The notes: generated by a model not told the origin, from the sequence alone. A stretch of DNA of 64,000 nt from Intestinimonas aquisgranensis (GCA_020687605.1 JAJEQY010000008.1:1-64000), one strand, 5' to 3'. Shown: positions 33,469-42,681, numbered from the stretch's first letter. Numbers and translations: made by a program.

Positions 33469-34132
33469 ACAGGGTATCCTCCTTCAGATCGTCCGCCTGC
33501 TCCGCCGCCAGCCACTCGGGAAACCGGCTGGCGGGCACCACATACACCTCTGTACAGTCCACCTCCCCGGCTGTGCTGCAGTAGTAATGGGCGCACCGCC
33601 GGGGGGCGTCATCCGGCAGCAGGTAGAGCGTGATGATATCGGTCACCATGTTGACCTCAATGTTGTCATGGTCGCGGTAGGCCCGCTCCGGCCTGCCGCG
33701 CTGATACACATGCCGGTAAGCCAGCACGCAGCTGCGGTAGCACGCCGGCGGCTTGCCGTCGAAGTAGCGGCGCAGGGCGGGATAGAGATACTGCTGGATA
33801 TAGATAGGCGATCCCGTTCCCTTCTTTGGAAGGAGCGCGGGGATCTTCAGCAGAAACCATCCCCGCCTGGCGTAGCCCATCTCAATGGGCACGGTGTCCA
33901 GCAGCATCTGCTCCGTCAATTCCGCTGCCTTCGGGTGCCCGGTATAGGCCGGAAGCACCCGTGCGAGCAGGGCCAGCTTCTCCACCTCCGCGGAGAAGGC
34001 AAAGGCAGAACCGAACGCGCCCGCCATATCCTCCCGTTCCAGCAGGCGCCGGGTGCGGGCAAGCTCCACAGCGGCGCGCTCCATCCGGCGCTCGGCCCCG
34101 GCCAAAGCCTGCCCAAAGTCAGACTGCGCCAT
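33443..34132 (-). CDS. DUF6100-like protein (minus block)
   Basis: 229 residues from ATG 34132, overlapping the upstream gene by 14 bases. A helical N-terminus (residues 1-55) precedes an alpha/beta domain containing Y-R-S-C-V-L-A-Y-R-H-V-Y, Y-R-D-H-D-N-I-E and F-P-E-W-L-A. The same blocks occur at 38771 (Y-R-E-C-V-V-C-F-A-Q-V-Y, Y-D-N-L-E, F-P-G-W-L-A), so the two are homologues. I associate this pattern with DUF6100, an integrative-element family of unknown function. Confidence 0.65.
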   Translation of the reverse strand: MAQSDFGQALAGAERRMERAAVELARTRRLLEREDMAGAFGSAFAFSAEVEKLALLARVLPAYTGHPKAAELTEQMLLDTVPIEMGYARRGWFLLKIPALLPKKGTGSPIYIQQYLYPALRRYFDGKPPACYRSCVLAYRHVYQRGRPERAYRDHDNIEVNMVTDIITLYLLPDDAPRRCAHYYCSTAGEVDCTEVYVVPASRFPEWLAAEQADDLKEDTLYETSEIWA

Positions 34133-34661
34133 CCCGGCCGCCCTCGCTCTCTGTGTAAAAGCGCACATCGGGCACCTCCTGACCGTTGTAGTCCACCGTG
34201 GCAAACAGGCACGGGACACTCGGCAGCACCAGCTCCTGCGCCATGTGGATATGAGGCAGGACAAAGATGTACCGCAGATCCTCCTGCGGCTGGAGCAGGC
34301 GGGCCAGATGCTGCTCCCCGTCGTAGAGGACGACGATCTCATAGCCGATGTCCTCCTTGAGGAAAAAGATCTGGGACGGATAGGTGGCCGGGTAGTGGGC
34401 CATGGGCTCCACCTTGTCAATGAACTGCAAAAGCACCCACACCGCGAGGATCATGCGCGGGTCCGGCTGGCACATGGGGTCAACTCCCAGATAGTACCCG
34501 CCGGAAATGTCATAGAGCAACACGTCACGCTTCAGCCCCCGGATGATCTTCTCCGCCGTCTGGGGCGGCTTATCCTTCAGCATGCGGACCACCTGCGTCT
34601 TGGTCAGCGCGCCATACTCCGTCAGCCAATGGATAATGTACTGTTCCTCCTGCAGCAGCAT
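34119..34661 (-). CDS. DUF5697-like winged-helix protein (minus block)
   Basis: 180 residues. N-terminal winged-helix pattern (W-L-T-E-Y-G-A-L-T-K-T-Q-V-V-R-M-L, about 12-28), then a beta-rich domain with V-W-V-L-L-Q-F-I-D and Y-E-I-V-V-L-Y-D-G. It has the same layout as 38243 (V-W-V-L-L-D-F-I; Y-E-V-A-C-V-E-D-G). Such proteins sit beside VirD4/VirB4 in Clostridial elements, role unknown. It begins within the end of the HD-GYP gene, so translation is coupled. Confidence 0.65.
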   Translation of the reverse strand: MLLQEEQYIIHWLTEYGALTKTQVVRMLKDKPPQTAEKIIRGLKRDVLLYDISGGYYLGVDPMCQPDPRMILAVWVLLQFIDKVEPMAHYPATYPSQIFFLKEDIGYEIVVLYDGEQHLARLLQPQEDLRYIFVLPHIHMAQELVLPSVPCLFATVDYNGQEVPDVRFYTESEGGRDGAV

Positions 34662-35275
34662 GGGCCAATCACCCCCTTCCCCTTGTGTGCATAATCTGCA
34701 GGAATGCGTAATCTGCTCCTTATGCGTATTTCCTCATGGCGCAGCGCCAGGGCCTGCGGGAGGTGGTCCAGCAGAAGTCCGACGAGTTTGGCGTCCAGTT
34801 TCACGCCGGCGAGGCTGGAGAGGTAATCGCAGGTACGCCGAATGCTCCACGGCCGCTTATAGGGGCGGGGCGAAAGCAGGGCGTCAAAGACATCGGCGAC
34901 CGCGACCAGCTTCGAATGGGGATGGATCTCATTCCCGCGCAGGCCCAGGTAGCCGCTGCCGTCCAGGCGCTCATGGTGCTGGAGCGCCACGGCGGAGGCG
35001 GTGCGCATGGCGCCGTGGGTATGGATCAGGATATGGGCGCCGATGGCAGTGTGCATACGCATGATCGCATGCTCCTCTTCAGTCAGCGGTCCGGTCTTGC
35101 CAAGGATGGCGGGCGGGATGGCCGTCTTGCCGATGTCGTGGACAAGGGCGGACTGGGTAACTGTTCTCACCTCGGAGTCCGGTAAGCCGGCCAGCTTGGC
35201 CAGCAGTTCGGATAGTGCCGCCGTGCGGCGGCAGTGGGCCTGCTCTGCGGGAGGCAGAGGTGCGGGAAGATTCAT
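34622..35275 (-). CDS. HD-GYP-type phosphohydrolase
   Basis: 217 residues. Metal-binding and GYP motifs are present: V-H-D-I-G-K (about 45-50), H-T-x-I-G-A-H-I-L, H-H-E-R-L-D-G-S-G-Y and V-A-V-A-D-V-F-D-A-L. HD-GYP domains hydrolyse cyclic di-nucleotides, usually c-di-GMP. No receiver or sensor domain is fused. It lies directly after the virB4 tail and overlaps the next gene by 40 bases. The plus block has no counterpart. An element-borne c-di-GMP hydrolase could shift the host towards motility or mating; inferred. Confidence 0.85.
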   Translation of the reverse strand: MNLPAPLPPAEQAHCRRTAALSELLAKLAGLPDSEVRTVTQSALVHDIGKTAIPPAILGKTGPLTEEEHAIMRMHTAIGAHILIHTHGAMRTASAVALQHHERLDGSGYLGLRGNEIHPHSKLVAVADVFDALLSPRPYKRPWSIRRTCDYLSSLAGVKLDAKLVGLLLDHLPQALALRHEEIRIRSRLRIPADYAHKGKGVIGPCCCRRNSTLSIG

Positions 35276-35311
35276 AGTGCTGCCCTCCTTAACTTGAGAA
35301 TAATGTGATGT

Positions 35312-35641
35312 TTAACTCAGCGCCTGGCCGCGGCTATCTTCAACCGCCTCACCGTCCGGGACAGCGGCAGCCTCTGCGGTATCGGCCACCGCCTTCAGTT
35401 CGTTGAGCATGGCCTCCAGCTCGGCGCGGTCGGTGGTGATCATCTGCTGCTCCTCCCTGGACGCCTTGATGATGACCGGCACTTTGTTGCTGTTGCTGGA
35501 GATCAGGGCCTCGCCGCGCTCGAACTGGGTGATGCTGCGGATTTCGGTGCGGGTGAGCTTCAGGACATCCTTGACGTATTCCGCCTCATCTGGCTCCAGG
35601 TTCAGAATAATCTTCGTCTTTGAGTTATTGAGGATGGACCT
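35312..35641 (-). pseudogene. C-terminal fragment of a VirB4-like ATPase (minus block)
   Basis: An open frame of 109 codons ending at TAA 35312, with no start. It opens with N-N-S-K-T-K-I-I-L-N-L-E, the motif near the C-terminus of VirB4 homologues, and continues I-T-Q-F-E-R-G and I-T-T-D-R-A-E-L, closely parallel to residues ~710-800 of the plus-strand VirB4. Homology stops at about 35640, exactly where the other virB4 starts on the opposite strand. It is a cut-off tail, not a gene in its own right. Confidence 0.85.
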
Positions 35642-38052
35642 CCCGTATCTACACCAAGGACCATCGGTTTGTCAAGGTGGTCGAGGTTGTCCCTATCAAT
35701 TTCATGCTGCGGAGCGCCAGAGAGCAGAGGAATATCATCTACTCCTTCGTTTCGTACTTGAAAATCTCGCCTATCAAGCTGCAAATCAAGGTCCTGACCC
35801 GCCGCGCGGATATTAACCGCCACCTGGACACGGTTCGTCAGGAGATGGCCCATGAGGAAAACGAACAGTGCCGCTTGATGCAGGAGGATTACCTGAACTT
35901 TGTGCAGCAGGTCGGTTCCCGTGAAGCTGTGACTCGGCGGTTCTTCCTGATTTTTGAGTATGAGCCCTGGGCCAATACCCGGCGGTCAGAGCAGGAAGAT
36001 GAAGCGATCCAGTCCCTCCAGAGCGCCGTCCATACGGCCTCCAACTACCTGCGCCAGTGTGGGAATGAGGTCATCGTCCCTGAAAATGAGGATGAGTTTA
36101 CCGTTGATGTCCTCTATAATCTGCTGTGCAGGAACGAGAGCGCCGTCAAGCCGCTGTCGGTGCGGGCGCAGGAGGTGGTGGCGCAGTATATGGAGCATGG
36201 CCGGGAAAGTGAGATCGACCATATCCCGGCGGCGGAGTTTGCCGCCCCCCGGAGCATTGATTTTTCCCATGGACGCTATATCTGCATGGATGGACTGTAC
36301 TATGCCTATCTGCTGATTCCTTCGGACGGGTACAAAACGCAGGTGCCCGCAGGCTGGCTGAGCCTGATCGTCAACGCCGGCGACGGCATCGACATGGATA
36401 TGTTCCTTGCCCGCCAACCTAAAGAACGCATCATCCAGCGGGTGGGCCAGCAGCTCCGTATCAACCGATCTAAAATCAAAGACGCCAGCGACACCAATAC
36501 AGATTTTGATGACATCGACGGCGCTATCCGGAGCGGATATTTCTTGAAGGAGGGTCTTGCCAACAACGAAGATTTTTATTACCTGAATCTGCTGATTACC
36601 GTGACAGCCCCCTCTGTGGAGGATTTGGAGTGGAAAGTCAGCGAAATGAAAAAACTCCTGCTGTCGCAGGATATGAATGTCAGCGCCTGCCACTTCCGTG
36701 AAGAGCAGGCGTTTCTTTCTGCCCTCCCGCTGGTTTCCATGGAAAAAGGGCTTTACGAGCGCGGCAAGCGTAACCTGCTGACGGGCGGTGCGGCCAGCTG
36801 TTATCCCTTCACTTCGTTTGAGATGTGCGATGACAATGGCATCCTTTTGGGAGTCAACAAATATAACAGCTCCCTGATTATCGTGGATATTTTCAATTCC
36901 GCGATCTATAAGAACGCCAACATGGCAATCCTGGGCACCAGCGGCGCAGGCAAAACCTTTACCATGCAGTTGATGGCGCTCAGGATGCGGCGCAAAAACA
37001 TCCCCGTTTTCATCATCGCTCCTTTGAAGGGGCATGAGTTCCACCGGGCCTGCGCCAATGTGGGCGGTGAGTTCATCCAGATCTCCCCGGCTAGCCCGCA
37101 CTGCATCAATGTTATGGAGATCCGCAAGGTGGATCGGTCGGTCAACGAAATGCTGGACGGCCCCGGTATCCAACTCTCGGAACTGGCGGCTAAGATTCAG
37201 CAGCTGCACATTTTCTTCAGCTTGCTCATTCCCGATATGAGCCACGAGGAACGGCAGCTTCTGGATGAGGCCCTGATCCGCACCTACAATGCCAAAGGCA
37301 TCACCCACGACAACGCCTCCCTGGAAGACCCGGCCAATCCGGGCTGCTACCGGGAAATGCCGGTGCTGGGCGACTTGTATGAGATTTTGAAGGCCGCCCC
37401 GGAAACCATCCGCATGGCCCATATTCTCAACCGCCTGGTAAACGGCTCCGCCAGCACCTTCAACAAGCAGACCAATGTGCGGCTGGACAACAAATACACT
37501 GTGCTGGATATTTCCTCCCTCACCGGCGACTTGCTGACTGTGGGGATGTTTGTTGCCCTCGATTTTGTGTGGGACCGCGCCAAAGCCGACCGCACTGAGG
37601 AAAAAGCCATTTTTATTGACGAGTGCTGGCAGCTCCTTTCCGGCGCCGGCGCCACAGGCACACGCCTGGCTGGTGATTTCGTGCTGGAGATTTTCAAAAC
37701 CATCCGCGGCTATGGCGGATCAGCGGTCTGCGCCAGCCAGGACCTGAACGACTTTTTCAATCTGGACGAGGGCCGTTTTGGGAAAGGCATCATCAACAAC
37801 AGCAAGACCAAGATCATCCTCAATCTGGAGGATGACGAGGCGGAACGGGTCCAGGAGACCCTGCACCTGTCCGACGCGGAAACGATGGAGGTCACCCACT
37901 TTGAACGCGGCAACGGCTTGATTTCCACCAATAACAACAACATCATGGTGGAGTTTAAGGCCAGCCCGCTGGAAAAGGACCTGATTACCACCGACCGCCG
38001 CGAGCTGCGTGAAATTTTGGAACGCAAGCGCCGCGAGCAGGAATCTGCGTAG
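35641..38052 (+). CDS. VirB4-family conjugation ATPase, 5' end missing (plus block)
   Basis: About 803 residues are readable from the junction; homologues carry a few tens more at the N-terminus (inference). It opens at Y-T-K-D-H-R-F-V-K-V-V-E with no ribosome site; the first in-frame candidate start is a GTG at 35677. Walker A G-T-S-G-A-G-K-T (about base 36934) and Walker B F-I-D-E-C-W-Q-L-L (about 37610) are intact. VirB4 energises pilus or channel assembly in type IV secretion. Because its start is lost it may be silent unless translated from an internal start. Confidence 0.88.
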   Translation, partial: SRIYTKDHRFVKVVEVVPINFMLRSAREQRNIIYSFVSYLKISPIKLQIKVLTRRADINRHLDTVRQEMAHEENEQCRLMQEDYLNFVQQVGSREAVTRRFFLIFEYEPWANTRRSEQEDEAIQSLQSAVHTASNYLRQCGNEVIVPENEDEFTVDVLYNLLCRNESAVKPLSVRAQEVVAQYMEHGRESEIDHIPAAEFAAPRSIDFSHGRYICMDGLYYAYLLIPSDGYKTQVPAGWLSLIVNAGDGIDMDMFLARQPKERIIQRVGQQLRINRSKIKDASDTNTDFDDIDGAIRSGYFLKEGLANNEDFYYLNLLITVTAPSVEDLEWKVSEMKKLLLSQDMNVSACHFREEQAFLSALPLVSMEKGLYERGKRNLLTGGAASCYPFTSFEMCDDNGILLGVNKYNSSLIIVDIFNSAIYKNANMAILGTSGAGKTFTMQLMALRMRRKNIPVFIIAPLKGHEFHRACANVGGEFIQISPASPHCINVMEIRKVDRSVNEMLDGPGIQLSELAAKIQQLHIFFSLLIPDMSHEERQLLDEALIRTYNAKGITHDNASLEDPANPGCYREMPVLGDLYEILKAAPETIRMAHILNRLVNGSASTFNKQTNVRLDNKYTVLDISSLTGDLLTVGMFVALDFVWDRAKADRTEEKAIFIDECWQLLSGAGATGTRLAGDFVLEIFKTIRGYGGSAVCASQDLNDFFNLDEGRFGKGIINNSKTKIILNLEDDEAERVQETLHLSDAETMEVTHFERGNGLISTNNNNIMVEFKASPLEKDLITTDRRELREILERKRREQESA

Positions 38053-38137
38053 GTTCAAATGATATACAGCCGAGGTGAATCCCTTGCTTTGATGTACCGC
38101 GCTGGATGTGCGTCAATATGACGCCTTCCATGAAAAA

Positions 38138-38176
38138 AACGCCGGTTTGACGCCCGGATGGCGTCTTTCCGGCGTT
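38138..38176. repeat. Perfect two-step hairpin in a TGACGCC-repeat region
   Basis: AACGCCGG and GACGCC pair with GGCGTC and CCGGCGTT, separated by symmetric TTT bulges around a CGGAT loop. The flanks (38112-38227) repeat TGACGCC four times, GCGTTCCAAT twice and TTTGATAA twice. It sits in the 190-bp gap between virB4 and the DUF5697-like gene. Possible regulatory RNA, terminator without U-tract, or origin-of-transfer-like site. Confidence 0.7.
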
Positions 38177-38242
38177 CCAATATTTGATAAGGCGTTCCAA
38201 TGACGCCTTAATGACGCCATTTGATAAAGGAGGTGAGCCACC

Positions 38243-38770
38243 ATGAAGACCAGGGCTGAAATCTATGGAAATGAGGCTGCGGACTTGCTGCGGACAGTCA
38301 CAATGTACCCTGGCCTCAGTGAACAGCAGCTTCTTTGTTTTCACCCTGGCAAAGAAGATACGGCAAAGGCCCTGCTCTCCCATCTGGAGAGGCAGGGCCG
38401 CATTTTTCAAGCAGAGAGCGGCGGCTATTTCCCGGCCGGCCAGCCGGCAAAACTTGACCGGGCGCTTGTCCGGGCAGTGTGGGTCCTGCTGGACTTCATT
38501 CAGCGGGCCGAATACCATGCTCCCGCTGATTTTCCTGTCAAGCTCGTTTTCTTTGCCGATGGCGAACTCTACGAAGTGGCCTGCGTTGAGGACGGGCAGG
38601 AGGCGCTTGTCTGCCATGCCCTGCGGGGCAATAAAGGTGACAGCCGCCGCATTATTCTGGTCGATTCACCGGCGCAGATCGCCAAAATCAACTGCCCCGG
38701 CATTTCCGGGTTCTGTACCGTAGAGGAAAACGGCCAGACACACTATTTCAAGAAAGCAGGAGGCACATGA
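38243..38770 (+). CDS. DUF5697-like winged-helix protein (plus block)
   Basis: 175 residues, AAGGAGGTG site. N-terminal HTH-like stretch (L-L-R-T-V-T-M-Y-P-G-L-S-E-Q-Q-L-L), then a beta-rich domain with A-V-W-V-L-L-D-F-I and L-Y-E-V-A-C-V-E-D-G. Homologous in layout to 34119. First of a chain of closely spaced genes (this, 38771, 39582, VirD4) that follow virB4. Function unknown; probably an element-specific DNA-binding protein. Confidence 0.68.
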   Translation: MKTRAEIYGNEAADLLRTVTMYPGLSEQQLLCFHPGKEDTAKALLSHLERQGRIFQAESGGYFPAGQPAKLDRALVRAVWVLLDFIQRAEYHAPADFPVKLVFFADGELYEVACVEDGQEALVCHALRGNKGDSRRIILVDSPAQIAKINCPGISGFCTVEENGQTHYFKKAGGT

Positions 38771-39433
38771 TTGGACCGAAAACTTATATCCCGCCGGATC
38801 GGGAGCATCCTTGACGATATATCCCGGCTGAGCAATGCGCTGTATGCGATGGATACCACCGACATCCAGCGTTATCCCGATAACTATGAGACTCTTTCCA
38901 CCGATGCCGCGCTGCGGGCGGAACGGATCGCCTGCCGGCTGCGGCATTTGATTTATTCCAGTACGACCATCCGCAAGGGTGACTACCTCAAATCTGCCAG
39001 TGTGATGCACGGTATCAATATCACCTATGAGAACGAGGTGCTTGCGGTGACGCTGCCCAGCCTGCTGCCAAAACGCAGGCAGCGGCAGAGCGCCGAGTTC
39101 CTGCTGGACCCCCTCTATTTCGCCCTGGAGCAGTACGCCAAAGAGAACACTTTGCCCCACTACCGGGAATGTGTTGTCTGCTTCGCCCAGGTGTATGACC
39201 AGACGCTCCCCACCAGACGGGTGCGCGACTATGACAACCTGGAGGAAAAACAGATTTTAGATCTGCTGTCCTCTTTTGTAATGGCTGATGATACCGGGCT
39301 GTTGTGCGATGCCTATAACACCGCCGAACTGGGCGAGCAGGACTGCACGATGATTTTCGTCATGGAGAAGCACCGTTTCCCCGGGTGGCTTGCAGAGCAT
39401 AAACCGGACCTGAAATCCATCTCGGATTTTTGA
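38771..39433 (+). CDS. DUF6100-like protein (plus block)
   Basis: 220 residues from a TTG 7 bases after GGAGG, immediately adjacent to the previous stop. A helical N-terminal half and then Y-R-E-C-V-V-C-F-A-Q-V-Y, R-D-Y-D-N-L-E, L-C-D-A-Y-N-T-A-E-L-G and F-P-G-W-L-A-E. Homologue of 33443. No signal or membrane region. Conserved accessory gene of this element type; biochemical role unknown. Confidence 0.7.
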   Translation: MDRKLISRRIGSILDDISRLSNALYAMDTTDIQRYPDNYETLSTDAALRAERIACRLRHLIYSSTTIRKGDYLKSASVMHGINITYENEVLAVTLPSLLPKRRQRQSAEFLLDPLYFALEQYAKENTLPHYRECVVCFAQVYDQTLPTRRVRDYDNLEEKQILDLLSSFVMADDTGLLCDAYNTAELGEQDCTMIFVMEKHRFPGWLAEHKPDLKSISDF

Positions 39434-39581
39434 GCATTTTGGGCCCCTTGCGGCCCGACATCCCGCGAAGCTGCTGAAAGCCCCGTATTTTCGGGCTTGC
39501 GGCCACTTGGGAGAAGCTTTATTTTACCGAAGTTCTCAGTCATTACGGTAAAAATCCAGCACCGACAAAGGAGGTGATCCC

Positions 39582-40705
39582 TTGGGAAAAGCAGCCATAC
39601 TTTTCCACAGCCGGATACGCTCCCATTCCGGCTTTTATCGCTGACTGCCATCTCTGGAGAGTTCCCAACCAGCCAGCTGAACCGTCTCCCGTCCAGCCCC
39701 TACTATTTGGAGGCGGTCGTGACCTCGCTCAAAAAGAGCGGGCTGCTGCGTACCTACTACCGCGACAGGCTCCGGGGCTATCGGTTGGGGGCAAAGGCCA
39801 AGGCCGCCCTGCTGGACGGCTGGCCGGATCGTTTCTCTCCCTACCTGACCGGCGACACCGACACCAACCGCCTCAAGAGCGAGGTGAACCGGCGGCTCCG
39901 GCTCCACCGCCTCGCGGAAACCTATGTCACGATGGACAATGCGGGGATCGGGCTCTTTCAGGATGAAAAGCCGAAGGTCTTTTCGCCACAGGGCTATTGT
40001 GGCGAAGCTGTCGAATATCCTGCCTTTTACAGTTCCCGTGAAGTTAAGGAAATGGGAATCGACGCCACGCAGATTCGCAGCTCCCGGTTTACAGGGGTGC
40101 TTCTTGCGCCCACCGGCATTTTTGTCACCTACAACAGCGGCGCAGCCCTGATGAAATGGCGCTGCAAGTCTGAGATGCGGGTAAAGGCGCTGATGTGGAG
40201 CGTCCTGTGCCAGCAGCGTTTGGCCGGGCAGTACCGCGCCGAAGATGTGCATGGGCTGGTGCTGGGCGACAACATGGAACTGGCCTACCAGATGCTCACC
40301 AGCACCGGCGGGGCCAAGCACGACTATTTCATGCTGGACGGCAGCTACGACCATTTTTATTTTCTCACAAATAACCACCAGGGGGAGGTGATCCTTGCTT
40401 TACTGTGTGACCCCTTGAAAACCGCAGAGCTTAACCGCATTCTGTCCCAGGGCTTGATTACCGGAAATGCCGGAAGGGCCATAGAGCAGGATGCCGCGGA
40501 GCGGGACGGCACGCCGGTGCTGTTCGGCTACTTCTGCGATTTGCCCCGGATCGCACGCTTTAACACCTCCCTCGACCTGATGGAGCGCCCCGGCACGCTG
40601 ATCTGCTTTGATTTCCAGGCAGAGATGCTGCGCCGCTACTGCGGCGGCCGGGTCCGCTTTCAAACCATTGATTTCACAAAATTCGAGGGGAGGTTGTTCC
40701 CATAG
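39582..40705 (+). pseudogene. Replication-relaxation-like protein with a frameshift at its 5' end
   Basis: The conserved frame (L-T-A-I-S-G-E-F-P-T-S-Q-L-N-R-L then A-V-V-T-S-L-K-K) is open from 39578 but has no ATG, GTG or TTG before 39707, where the winged helix is already half read. The only good start, TTG 39582 behind GGAGGTG, is one base out of frame. An extra A in the run at 39587-39590 would join them into an intact ~374-residue protein. The body matches 32117 (Y-N-S-G-A-A-L-M-K-W). It is a homopolymer error, a real loss, or slippage. The gene ends overlapping the VirD4 start. Confidence 0.7.
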
Positions 40706-42654
40706 ATAAGAAGAAACTCATTGCAGGCCTGATCGCTGCGCCGTTCGCCATCCTTGCGATCCTCTATGCAGGCGGCTTTCTGGGGCAGATATTGGGCAGC
40801 TACGCAGCATGGAAACAGGGCGGCGGCATCCCCGGAGACGGCTCATCTCCGGCGGCAGCGTCGCCCGATTTTATTACCTGCCTGACCTCTGTGCTCCATC
40901 CCCCCTATGGGGTGTATGGGGTGCTGATCTGCATTGGCCTGCTGGCGATCCTGCTGCTCATGGTCATGCGGATGGGCTACAGTGATGCCGGCGAGTATGA
41001 CACAGACCGGAACTTTGTCTATTCGGCCAAGGGCACCTATGGCACCTCCGGCTGGATGGGCCGCAAGGAAATGAAGGGTGTGCTGGATCTGGTGCCGGAT
41101 CTGCGCAAGCATAAGGGCATTGTGCTGGGGATGCTGGACGGGAAAGCCGTCTGTATTCCCGAAAATCCCCGCATCAACGGCAACCTGGCCGTGTACGGCT
41201 CGTCAGGCAGCATGAAGACCCGCTCATTTTGTATGAACCGCATCCTTCAGGCGGTGATCCGTGGGGAATCGCTGATCATTTCAGATCCGAAAAGTGAACT
41301 CTATGAAAAATCCAGCGAATACCTGCGGGAACAGGGCTATTGTGTCAAGGTTTTCAACCTGGTGTTGCCGGAAAATTCAGACAGCTGGAACTGCCTTTCC
41401 GAAGTGGAAGGGCAGGAACTGATGGCGCAGCTTTTTGTGGATGTCATCATCAAGAACACCAACAGTACCGGCAAGGGCGACCACTTCTGGGACTCCTGTG
41501 AGATGAACCTGCTGAAAGCCCTTGTCCTCTATGTGGACCAGAGCTATGCCAAAGAAAACAGGAATATCGGCGAGGTGTACCGGCTGCTGACACTGAATGG
41601 GGAATCCGATCTGGACAACCTGTTTGATGTTCTGCCGCCCACCCATCCGGCCAAAGCGCCCTACAGCCTGTTCAAGCAGGCCAGCGACACGGTGCGCAGC
41701 GGCGTCATCATCGGCCTTGGCTCCCGGCTGCAGGTGTTCCAGTCGGAGCTTATCAAGAAGATCACCACCCGGGATGAGATTGACCTGGAACTGCCCGGCC
41801 AGGAGCGGTGCGCCTACTTCCTCGTTACCAGCGACCAGGACAGCACCTTTGATTTTCTGGCAAGTTTGTTCCTGTCCTTTTGCTTTATTAAGCTGGTGCG
41901 GTATGCAGACAAGAACTGTGAGGGCGGCAAGCTGCCGGTTCCCGTCCATATCCTGGGGGAAGAGCTCACTGCCTGCGGAACCATTCCGGACCTCTCCCGC
42001 CGTCTCAGTGTGATTCGATCCAGAAACATATCTATGAGCTGCGTCTTCCAAAACCTTGCGGGTCTCCAAAACAGATACCCGCTCAATCTCTGGCAGGAAA
42101 TTTTGGGGAACTGTGATGCGCAGCTATTTTTGGGCTGCACAGACAGCCTGACGGCGGAATTCATCTCCGAGCGCACCGGTCTGGCCTCTGTGTCAGTGTC
42201 CAGTAAATCCAAGCAGCTGGGCACCTGGCGCATTTCCAATTATACGCCGGAGTACCGGGAGACCTCCGGTGTCGGCAAGCGGCCCGTCCTCACCCCGGAT
42301 GAAGTGCTTCGTCTGCCGATTACACAGGCGCTGGTCATTATCCGCGGCCAAAAGGCCCTGAAGGTAGAGAAGATGGACTACTCCAAGCACCCGGAATCGT
42401 CCAAGCTCCGCGACTGCAAAGCCTCGGCGCACATTCCTGAATGGCGCAAATTGGAGGAACAGGCGCAGCCGAAGCCTGCCGCCGCGCCGTCCCCGGCTCC
42501 CAAGCCGAAGGAAAGCGCCCCCAAGAAGCCGGCGGCAAAGAGAAAACCGAAATCTTCCGGTACGCCGGCTGCCCCGAAATCGCCCCCGTCATCGCCTGCT
42601 TCCGAGGCCCCGGACGGGATCATCACCACAGACAAGGACTCGATCCTTTCTTAA
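40702..42654 (+). CDS. VirD4/TraG-type coupling protein, apparent AUA start (plus block)
   Basis: 650 residues if read from ATA 40702. That codon is followed by D-K-K-K-L-I-A-G, a proper N-terminus with two membrane helices, and is preceded at 8 bases by AGGGGAGG. The next in-frame start (TTG 40792) would delete the first helix. Walker A-like G-S-S-G-S-M-K-T, S-D-P-K-S-E-L, H-I-L-G-E-E-L-T-A-C-G in the Walker B position and R-S-R are present; the C-terminus is Lys/Pro/Ala-rich. Homologue of 30109. Central motor of DNA transfer. The start shares bases with the upstream stop (CATAG). Confidence 0.9.
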   Translation: MDKKKLIAGLIAAPFAILAILYAGGFLGQILGSYAAWKQGGGIPGDGSSPAAASPDFITCLTSVLHPPYGVYGVLICIGLLAILLLMVMRMGYSDAGEYDTDRNFVYSAKGTYGTSGWMGRKEMKGVLDLVPDLRKHKGIVLGMLDGKAVCIPENPRINGNLAVYGSSGSMKTRSFCMNRILQAVIRGESLIISDPKSELYEKSSEYLREQGYCVKVFNLVLPENSDSWNCLSEVEGQELMAQLFVDVIIKNTNSTGKGDHFWDSCEMNLLKALVLYVDQSYAKENRNIGEVYRLLTLNGESDLDNLFDVLPPTHPAKAPYSLFKQASDTVRSGVIIGLGSRLQVFQSELIKKITTRDEIDLELPGQERCAYFLVTSDQDSTFDFLASLFLSFCFIKLVRYADKNCEGGKLPVPVHILGEELTACGTIPDLSRRLSVIRSRNISMSCVFQNLAGLQNRYPLNLWQEILGNCDAQLFLGCTDSLTAEFISERTGLASVSVSSKSKQLGTWRISNYTPEYRETSGVGKRPVLTPDEVLRLPITQALVIIRGQKALKVEKMDYSKHPESSKLRDCKASAHIPEWRKLEEQAQPKPAAAPSPAPKPKESAPKKPAAKRKPKSSGTPAAPKSPPSSPASEAPDGIITTDKDSILS

Positions 42655-42681
42655 ATTCACAACATAAGGAGGTTTTTACTT

